DNA from: Calendula officinalis
Lineage: Eukaryota; Streptophyta; Magnoliopsida; Asterales; Asteraceae
Assembly: GCA_963853835.1 (NCBI GenBank)
Contig: OY970822.1
Location: 49,626,404-49,690,403, forward strand
Direction of reading: 5' to 3'
Length of the DNA: 64,000 bases
Both the position numbers and the translations under genes were made by a program. The notes below the pieces were generated by a model that was not told the origin of the DNA, searched no databases, and was given only the letters and a program-made list of their open reading frames with translations. Numbering within the stretch: the stretch's first letter is position 1; every line of letters begins with the position of its first letter. Positions 56,520-64,000 of this stretch are shown here, piece by piece.

Positions 56520-56830
56520 AGAGTTGTTAATGTACAAGATCCATTAGCTAATTCCGACAACCACCGTATTCCTGGGCAGCCACCGGAGAGTGTTGTTACT
56601 GCACAAAATCTATTAGTTAATTCCGATAACCATCGTGTTCCTGAGCAGCCGCCGGAGAGTATCGTTACTGCAGAAGATCAATTAGCAAATTCAGATAACC
56701 ACCGTGTACCGGAGCAGCCGCCGGAGAGTATCGTAACTGCACAAGATCCATTAGCTCATTCTGATAACCACCGTGTTCATGAGCAGACGCCGGAGAGTGT
56801 TGTTACGAGGCAAGATCCACCATCACCAAC
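56520..56830 (+). repeat. Coding tandem repeat, 69-bp units
   Basis: Four complete units of 23 codons and a partial fifth, consensus VVTAQDPLANSDNHRVPEQP plus PES. Units begin near 56520, 56589, 56658, 56727 and 56796. Period 69 bp keeps the frame. Confidence 0.92.
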
Positions 56831-56863
56831 CATTGACAGGACTATTCTTTTAGGATCCCTGCC

Positions 56864-57357
56864 TGTTGGGATATAAACATTCTAATACTGATGCTGCAGT
56901 TAGTACTGATCAACGAATTATTGGAGATAGTACTGATGGGGCAGAAACACTAGTTACTACTGATGATGCTGAACTTGGATTTACTACTGATGATCAAGAT
57001 TACTACTGATACTATTTATGGTGCTGATCAAGTCCGAGATTTTAGTATAGTTTGTTATAGAATGTTTATCTTTTTGTATATTGATTGTAATCAAATCCTA
57101 GAATAACTAGGTTAATATTTTAGGCTTCAAGGACTATTATATATAGTTCCTTACGAATTGTAAACGTACGTGTGTATTGTTCGAGCATATCAATATACAT
57201 TGAAGCTTTTTGTGATTACTGTGTTCTTATTGTTATTCGTATTAGTTTACAGTATTCATTGTTCTTAATCAATTAACACGAGTGTTGATCCGCTGCAATT
57301 TCTCGTTGTTAGTAGATCTGTGATTAAATAACTTGTTCGAGTTATTCGATCCTGACA
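56864..57357 (+). mobile_element. Solo LTR 2
   Basis: TGTTGGGATATAAACATTC..TCGATCCTGACA, 494 bp, target copies ctgcc (56859-56863) and ctgca (57358-57362) with one mismatch. Contains tatatatagttcctt as a possible TATA region. Removing it restores the frame ..TILLGSL-QASAQHQ... It belongs to a different family from LTRs 1 and 3. Confidence 0.78.
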
Positions 57358-57602
57358 CTGCAGGCGTCGGCGCAACACCAAATTAATCTTGTCATGACAC
57401 CAGATGCGCCAGCACCCAATGACAGGCCTGTTCTCGGAGCCCTGCCGGCACCGGTATCTCCAGGGAAGCAGCAACAACGAAATGTTGTTATACGACAAGA
57501 TCCACCACCAGTCAATGACGAGCCAGTCCTGGGAGCCCTGCTGGCGCCGGTGCAGCAGCAAATTGTTGATAGGAGACAAGATCCACCACCAACCAATGGC
57601 AT

Positions 57603-58111
57603 TGTTAGGAATATTTATATAATATTCAATTAAAGATTTGATGTGTCAAAACTTGGAAAGTACAAGGACCTAAATTGAAGATATGGAAGTCAATATTTGA
57701 ATAAAGATTTAGGAGATAATCATAAATGTAAAAGATATAGTATATCTTTATTAGCTTAAAAGATTTAGTATTATCTTTTTCTTGTAAATCTCTAGGTTTT
57801 CTAGTATATAAAGAAACCTAGAGGTATAGAATTAGTCGTTCTTGAAACCCACGTTTTAACGTGTATGTGTGTGTACTCTAAGCCTCAAGGTCGTTTGATC
57901 CTGTTAACCAAAACCGTTCTACATATTTATATGTAGAATTGGGGCTTTTAGTAATCATTGTATATAAAGATGATGATGAAACCTTGTTTAGCTATACAAA
58001 TATGTTTATCTAATTCCGCAATATTATGATTTGTATATGCTTATTCCAGATCAAGAACTAACTATTCTTGAGCCTAAAGATCGATTATATAGAGTTATTC
58101 TAAACTCATCA
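57603..58111 (+). mobile_element. Solo LTR 3 (plus)
   Basis: TGTTAGGAATATTTATATAA..TCTAAACTCATCA, 509 bp, perfect target copies ggcat (57598-57602, 58112-58116). Same family as the LTR at 55400-55913 in opposite orientation. Removing it joins ..QDPPPTNG to MPVLGARAAR.. in frame. Confidence 0.93.
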
Positions 58112-58261
58112 GGCATGCCGGTTCTTGGAGCCAGGGCGGCGAGGGCGCAGCAGCAGCAACAACAAAATACTGTTACGAGAACAAATCCATCAATTGATGT
58201 TCATGAATGGCCTTCACTTGAATCAGCCGTGAGTGAGTCACGTAAAAGACATAGACGTTAG

Positions 58262-59157
58262 TGAACGAGCCATAGGATATGTGCCACCTTTGTATCCCAA
58301 GTATTCGATGATATGCCTAAGAGAGTTTATTTGGATTTTATGTATTTTGTGTAATAGAAAAATTCATAATAACATTCTACATGGTTTCTTTAATTCTTGT
58401 ATTTGTGTTTCCTTCTAAATTACTCTTAAATTTATACTATATTATCCATATGAATTGAATTCACCGAAATCGATAATGATGAATTTCCAAAACAGACAAT
58501 CAAATCGCTTACACGATTTGGGTTTAAGTTCGGTTCAATTTCGTTCTTTTTCAGTTCAGTTTGGGTTTTCGGTCCAAATACTCACCCATATCCAAGGACC
58601 GGGCTGAAACAGATAGAATCGAAACATGAAAATCATGAATTACAAAGCTGAAGACCAAACCGATTACATGTTTTATATTTCAGTTTGGTTTCAGTCGGTT
58701 TTCGATTCAGTTCAGTCTTTTTCCCCAAATACTCACCCCTAGTTTGTCCTTACGGTTTAAGATCATGGTATCCCTAGGTTTAATATGCGCATGCATGCAC
58801 ACAAGTATGTATTTACCATCGTACAAACAAACACATAACTGTTAGTTATTAGATTTAGATTTGATTTTGTATTGTGTGTTCTTGTGCTAATAATTCATTT
58901 TTGTATGTGTTAAATAAGTATGACATGTCAACAATATTCACATTATCAAGACATCATATGTACATGACGATTTTACTCTTTCATACTCTCGTGAAAACAT
59001 ATTAAATATTCATAAGAAAAATAAACTTCTTTAAAAGTAAAATATAGGAAAGTAGAACGATAGATATAAATATGATTAATCTCTTTCTGTATATGAATTG
59101 CTTACCTTAAAATAGTTTTTTACATACATGTGTATGTTTACGAGTATATTAAGGTTT
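58262..59157. other. Intergenic; 'ggttttcggt'-rich repeat
   Basis: 58449-58742 has the cggttcag/accgaaatcg words of the name-like hAT bodies and ends caaatactcacccctag, a degenerate TAGGGGTGAGTA terminal repeat. The left end is lost. The rest is featureless. Confidence 0.5.
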
Positions 59158-59439
59158 GAGTTAACTGCAAGAATAGTCTCTGTGGTTTGGCCAAATTGCA
59201 CGTTTAATCCATGTGTTTTATTAAGTGCAGGCGCGGTACCCATAGTATGTATTTGTGTGCACTCGTGGTCCCTCCCTCCTAACAGTGTTAACTTCTCTCC
59301 ATTAAGTGAGGGTATTTTGGTCATTTTGCATTAGCAATACGCTCTTCTTCCCCAAATCACTTGAAATGTCTACTGAACCATCGAGCAGAACTCAAATTAA
59401 AATCTGAGCAATGAGGGAAGTGGGTTCTGATAACATATA

Positions 59440-59702
59440 CTCCCTCCGTCCCACAAAGAAGTTTACATTTCTTTAGGCATAAGATTTTAGGTGATAATTA
59501 GTGGTGAGGTCACTAGTAATACTTTTGATTAAAATATAAGGTTGAATTGGAGAGATAAAAATAATTAGTGGATATTAATGGTGAGGTTCTTAGTAATAAT
59601 AATATTTTATTATGTGGGATCCATCAAATGTGAGAAATGTAAACTTTTTTGTGGGACAAAAGTTTAGTGAGAAATGTAAATTTTTTTGTGGGACGGAGGG
59701 AG
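59440..59702. mobile_element. Stowaway MITE
   Basis: Canonical ends CTCCCTCCGTCCCACAAA and TTTGTGGGACGGAGGGAG with TA on both sides. 263 bp. Confidence 0.95.
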
Positions 59703-59745
59703 TAATATATAATATGATATATAATATAAAATTGAAATTGTTGTC

Positions 59746-60203
59746 TTGTTAACATCTGAGCATCGAGCAGTTGTTCCGGCGATATCCATCTCTACCATCA
59801 CCGCCATTTCCGACAAGAACTACCACCATCTTCTCCAGCAAGAACCACAAACACAGATCCTTATTCGAACGAAGCTCAATAAACAGATCTGTGACTTCAT
59901 ATCCTCACTCGAACGAACAATCAGACACGTGAAGTGGATTGGAGACGGAAGCGTGTTATTGATGTTGGAGAAACCAGCGGGGAGTTGGTGGTGAAGGATG
60001 GTAGCGGAGATCTGATGAAGAAGAAGAAGAGGTTGGTCGGAGGTGGTGGAAACAGAAATGGGGTAAATTGGTCGCCGAGATTTATGACCCGTTTAAACAA
60101 AGACCGGTCTGGCTCGGTACTTACAATACAACTCGAGTTTGAAGCCATGGCAGAAGCTTCAAAGGGTGGCGGCAACGGCGGTCTGGTGGCAAGACGAGGA
60201 TAA
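59746..60203 (+). pseudogene. Coding-like segment captured in the Mutator-like element
   Basis: Two overlapping frames: 59746-59994 (TAISDKNYHHLLQQEPQTQI.., LNKQICDFISSLERTIRHVK, GDGSVLLMLEKP) and 59934-60203 (VNWSPRFMTRLNKDRSGSVL, MAEASKGGGNGG). The composition is unlike the AT-rich surroundings and resembles plant exon sequence. I do not recognise the source. It may be a gene fragment picked up by the element; a +1 shift near 59990 separates the frames. Confidence 0.4.
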
Positions 60204-60699
60204 TAGATGAAAGATATATATGACGGTGACTGGTACCAAAGATTAAACCGTTCATCTTTTTTTTATATGTGCATTGTTGAGTAATTCTTAGGGTAGGCTC
60301 ATTTTTGTGTGTAACGGGTTAGGATTTTGAGGGAGGTGTTGAAGAAGAAGATACAGGAAAAAGGAAAGAGAAGAAATGCAGAGAAGAAGAGGGTGGTGGA
60401 CCAAATAGGTTAAAATGACTAAAAAATACCCTCACTTAACGGAGAGAAGTTAACAGCATTAGGGCCGAGGGACACGAGTGCACAAAAATGCATATTATGG
60501 GTACCGCGTCTGCACTTAATAAAATACGGGACGAAACGTACAATTTGATCAAACCACGTAGGCCATTCTTCAGTTAACTCTTAAGCTCTTAGTAAGTGTA
60601 TTTATTCAAATTCTTTTTTCATTTTAATAATATGTTAATTTTGCTTATTATTATTTATTATTTTATTATTATTATATTTTTGGCTTTTTGGCGCAAGGA

Positions 60700-61364
60700 T
60701 AAACCTATCGTTACCGAACCGCTTTCAGCCCTCTTTACGTTTCAATCACTGCAACAATTTCCTGTTTCACTGCAATCAGGATCCCAATTTTCATGAAATC
60801 ATTCACTACAGCAATTTCCTTGTTCTTCAGTTGATTATGTTCACTGTTCTCTGAATGCAGCTTCGTAGTTATTAGCTGAGGTATGATGCGTTTAATTTTG
60901 GGGTTTTCTTATTGCATAATAATCTGTTTGATCAATCAAAAATTTGTTGATACTGTTTGTATTTCTCTTTTGTGCTATGATCGTCGATCAGTACTAACTG
61001 TGAAATCACTATCAATTGGTGAATTAGGTTACACGATTGCTCTCCAGTTTATGAGAATTTAACAATTGAGTTGGTTCAAGTGTTTCCCCGATTAACTGTT
61101 TTTTCAGTATGTATCCGTTATCAGTTATTCCAGACAATTAGGCATGCTCGCATAATTGTTCACTCAGTTGAGAAATTGTATTTTATCTTCAATTTGAGTA
61201 TAATAAAAACTAAACCTTTCCTTTCAATATTAGCGATTTTAGCTAAATCTGACACTTTTCATAACAGAATAATGCAATTATCAGTAACTGGAGCTCAATT
61301 GCAGACATAATATCACTCCAACAAAATTTGATCAAATTTTCAGATTCAAAAAAAGCGACACGAA
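60700..61364 (+). other. 5' untranslated exons and leader intron of the MRS2-5-type gene
   Basis: A donor tgag|gtatgatgcg at 60880/60881 and an acceptor ttttcag|attcaaa at 61343/61344 suggest a leader intron of about 460 bp. The second leader exon is then 61344-61364. The transcription start is not visible; the 60700-60880 stretch is moderately pyrimidine-rich. Confidence 0.5.
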
Positions 61365-63549
61365 ATGGACGAATCACACAACCCGTTTCTTCAACCAAAT
61401 ATCATCGAATCTGCCAATAGTTATAGCTCAAGATTTAACCCCAATAAACGTGGGCACAACTTCATCGGGCCCGGTTTTCCAGGCCTGAAGAAACGAGGTC
61501 ATACTCTTGGAAACCGTTCATGGATTAAAATTGAGCAAAATGGGAACTCTAAAATTGTGGAATTAGATAAAGCTACTGTAATGAGACATTGTTCTTTACC
61601 TGCTAGAGATCTTCGGCTTTTGGATCCACTTTTTATTTACCCGTCTACAATATTAGGGCGTGAAAAAGCAATTGTGGTTAGTCTTGAACAAATTAGATGT
61701 ATAATTACAGCTGATGAGGTTTTTCTTATGAATTCTTTGGATGGATCTGTAGTTCAGTATAAAACCGAATTGTGTAAACGTCTTCATCAAGAAATATATC
61801 ACTCAGGTACTAAATTTTATAAATATTAATCTTTTTTTTTTTTTTAAATCTTTAGTTGGATTATATGTTTTATATTCAGATGACCTACCATTCGAGTTTA
61901 GGGCTTTGGAACTAGCTTTGGAGTTTACATGTCTCACTCTCGATACTCAGGTACAAACACCAATTTCACACGTTTCCATATTTAGCTATATATATTTTTT
62001 AGTATTATTTACCCGTTTGACAGAGATAACAAATAACCCGAATTAACCCGTTCCTAAATAAACGGGTCAAAATTGTCACTTCTGGATTATATGGTGAAAT
62101 TATATACCATTTTTTAATTTAATAGGTGAAAGAGTTAGAAATGGAAATGCATCCTGTTCTTGATGAGCTGGCAAAATCAATTAGTACTCTGAATCTTGAA
62201 CGTGTTCGTAGATTCAAAGGCCACCTTTTAGCATTAACTCAACGTGTGCAAAAGGTAATTTTAAGTTAATATTTTTAATCTCAATAAAAAAAAATCTAAT
62301 TTTTTAAATTTCTTTCAGGTGTGTGATGAAATAGAACAGTTAATGAACGATGATGGTGATATGGCTGAGATGTATTTAACCGAAAAGAAACAAAGAAACT
62401 CGTGTACCGATTTATATGATCAAATTCAAGGAAATAATCTTATTGGGCCTGTAATGGGCTTAGGATCAAAATCTGCTCCAGTATCTCCTGTGGGGTCCAC
62501 AAGTGGTACACAGAAATTACAAAGGGCGTTTAGTAATGTTAGTTCACATAAAAATGGAAGTTTGTTGAGTTCTTCTGTAATTAGTGAAACTGAAAACATT
62601 GATCAACTTGAAATGTTGTTGGAAGCTTATTTTGTTGGGATTGACAACACTTTAAACAAGTTGCTTTCGGTAAGACGTTAATTTCTTTAGGGTAAAAATG
62701 TAAAATGTAAATTACAGAAATTGTCCCTAGGGTATTGTGGATACTGCTTTTTTGTCCCTGAATTTTTCTCTATGGGTTTTTTTGTCCTTATCGTCCTCAA
62801 TTTTCATTTATTTCGTCCTTTTCCAACTAAATTGACCAAAATACCCTTATTTATAATTCACCTCATTTTTTCCAACTAAGTCGCCGGAGAAGATGGCCGG
62901 AAAAAGATAAATAAATTTAAAAAACAGATTAATTAAAAATAAGACTATTTTGGTCAATTTAGATGGAAATGGACAAAATAAAGGAAAATTGAGGACCGTG
63001 TGGACAAAAAACCGGAAAAAAGGTTAGAGACGAAACTACAGAATCCGAAAAACCTAGCGACAACTTCTGTAATTTACCTTTATGTTATTTATTTTTTGAA
63101 TAATATTGCATCTTTTTCGTTTTAGATGTAATCATTTTTCCCTTTTTTTTTATTTTGAAAAATGATGACAATATTTAACTTTGTTTAATCTATCCAACTG
63201 CAGCTTAAGGAATATATTGATGACACTGAAGATCTGATCAACATTAAACTTGTAAGCAAAAAAATTCATTTTTATAATTAATTTCATTTTAATAGGATTT
63301 TTACATTTTTTAAACCAGGGAAATGTTCAGAATAAGCTGATTAAATTCGAGCTGCTTTTGACTGCTGCTACTTTTTTGGCAACCGTATTTGCTGTTGTGA
63401 CAGCTGTCTTTGGGATGAATTTTGAAGACGATGTATTCGACGAACCAAACAGATTCAATTGGGTCGTTTCTATCAGTGCAACATTATGTGGACTTTTGTA
63501 CATCTGTTTCTTGATATACTTTAAACATAAGAAAGTTTTCCCTCTGTAG
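61365..63549 (+). CDS. MRS2-5: MRS2-5-type magnesium transporter (CorA family), 6 coding exons
   Basis: Membrane channel for Mg2+ of the CorA-MRS2-ALR family (MGT in plants), pentameric in known members. Exons 61365-61806, 61880-61950, 62126-62254, 62319-62669, 63204-63251, 63319-63549: 1272 bases, 423 residues, all borders GT-AG and in phase. The N-terminal soluble domain has LKKRGHTLGNRSWIKIEQNG, LPARDLRLLDPLFIYPSTIL and ITADEVFLMNSLDGSVVQYK. The helical stalk has DDLPFEFRALELALEF, LNLERVRRFKGHLLAL, and DEIEQLMNDDGDMAEMYLTE. The first membrane helix (about 358-379) ends in the signature GMN at 379-381; the second spans about 395-415, followed by a short basic tail. Length and N-terminus point to the MRS2-5 branch rather than MRS2-1/-10. 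Intron 4 has a transposon-like insertion. Confidence 0.95.
62707..63077. mobile_element. Foldback/MITE in MRS2 intron 4
   Basis: Ends gtaaattacagaaattgtccctag and ctagcgacaacttctgtaatttac are inverted repeats, and inner words (ctcaattttcatttatttcgtcc / ggacaaaataaaggaaaattgag) extend the palindrome. No clear target duplication. Kept well away from both splice sites. Confidence 0.65.
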
Positions 63550-64000
63550 ATTTTTCTTTTTAGTAACAATGTAAGGTTACAATATAACTTTTACATCATC
63601 TTTATCTGTAAAAATTGCAGCTTTATGCTATGTAAAGCGTGCTTCTATGGTTGCACTTTATGATCTTTTACGGTTTAAGGAGTTGATGAAAAGGATTCAA
63701 TTCTCGTGTGGTCAAAGTTTCAAAAAGAGTCGTCTTCTTATGGTTCTGGAGAATGAGTCTTACTTTTACTTTGACTTTTTCGGTTCTTGAGAACTGATTC
63801 CAGCTCATGGATACGGGCTCGACTCGATCATTTGGTTTAGAAATTGGCAAGCATTTGTTCTGGCTTTCTTTGACAATTTCTGTTATTGCCAGTTACCACT
63901 AAAGGTTTTAGGCTCGAGAAAGCATTTTTATTCAGGTTCTTGGTTCTGAATTCGTGTAAATGATGATCATAAGTGTCAAAATACTCATGTTTTTCATTGG
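63550..64000. other. 3' flank of the MRS2 gene
   Basis: Probably the 3' untranslated region followed by intergenic DNA. No further gene or element was recognised. Confidence 0.5.

Larger units (their letters stand above)
54191..58261 (+). pseudogene. Member 3 of the GRG/FGRAH family, split by five transposons
   Basis: ATG at 54191, TAG at 58259-58261. Removing 54210-54400, 54765-55330, 55400-55918, 56864-57362 and 57603-58116 (each insertion with one target copy) leaves 1782 bases, 594 codons in one frame. Only two in-frame stops remain: TGA 55341-55343 and TAA 56418-56420. Encoded, in order: a domain LKKMIKLIEERGIKETVRIL..; its second copy YGLQQLIEVFEIFEIKGS..; an acidic region; GNGRGDSRRR; EELQRRIMEGRWFGRAHAIM; five 23-residue units (NSDNHRVPEQPPES); Pro/Gln modules (PNDRPVLGALPAPV); and the tail WPSLESAVSESRKRHRR. 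Family unknown, role unknown; the Arg-rich end may target the nucleus. It matches members 1 and 2 in the FGRAH core and basic tail. Confidence 0.85.
59158..60580. mobile_element. Mutator-like element with ~170-bp inverted ends and a captured segment
   Basis: Left end gagttaactgcaagaatag and right end cattcttcagttaactc; the inverted similarity extends through ccctcacttaa/ttaagtgaggg to about 59336 and 60410. Flanks ttaaggttt / ttaagctct (7 of 9) look like a worn 9-bp target copy. The end motif is related to that of the foldback at 13036. Inside are a Stowaway MITE and a coding-like segment. No transposase. Confidence 0.7.

Overview
The window is nuclear DNA of a flowering plant, almost certainly a eudicot. 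It is AT-rich, its genes have many introns, it carries plant-specific families (RPK1-type receptor kinase, MRS2 transporter), and it is packed with plant transposon types (SIRE-type Copia with 3' extra ORFs, Gypsy, Helitron, hAT, Mutator, Stowaway, tRNA-derived SINE). An Asteraceae origin would fit the repeat content, but I cannot prove it from this sequence.

Four ordinary genes are recognisable. A Hippo/MST-type Ste20 kinase (SIK1, 18 coding exons, minus, 5766-9964; the joined exons give exactly 758 codons). The mitochondrial coenzyme Q protein COQ4 (3 exons, minus, 14479-16206). An RPK1-like receptor kinase without a leucine-rich repeat ectodomain (minus, 16980-18215). An MRS2-5-type magnesium transporter (6 coding exons, plus, 61365-63549, 424 codons). 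A tRNA-Thr(CGU) lies between COQ4 and RPK1. An unrecognised broken multi-exon gene (minus) lies at 19.9-22.4 kb.

The rest is layered mobile DNA. 0-1.25 kb: the 3' end of a Copia element with its LTR. 10-14 kb: a hAT element and a 1.1-kb foldback. 19.5-23.7 kb: Helitrons, a Mutator MITE and a hAT element. 23.7-40.8 kb: a Gypsy remnant fused to a tandem SIRE-type Copia; its pol is split by a Gypsy-like solo LTR that itself holds two nested Helitrons. 42.7-51.7 kb: a second, pol-less Copia sitting inside a hAT element. 52-53 kb: an intact SINE and a MITE.

The most striking locus is a three-member family of unknown genes (11859-12308 minus, 41900-42379 plus, 54191-58261 plus). The third copy is interrupted by five transposon insertions: a Mutator MITE, a hAT element and three solo LTRs. 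Each has its own target-site duplication. Removing all five with one target copy each leaves exactly 1782 bases, one 594-codon frame with just two internal stops. The predicted ancestral protein has a duplicated ~50-residue helical domain, a 23-residue tandem repeat, a GRG/FGRAH segment and a basic C-terminus. Family, motifs and insertions are read from the sequence; the function is unknown.
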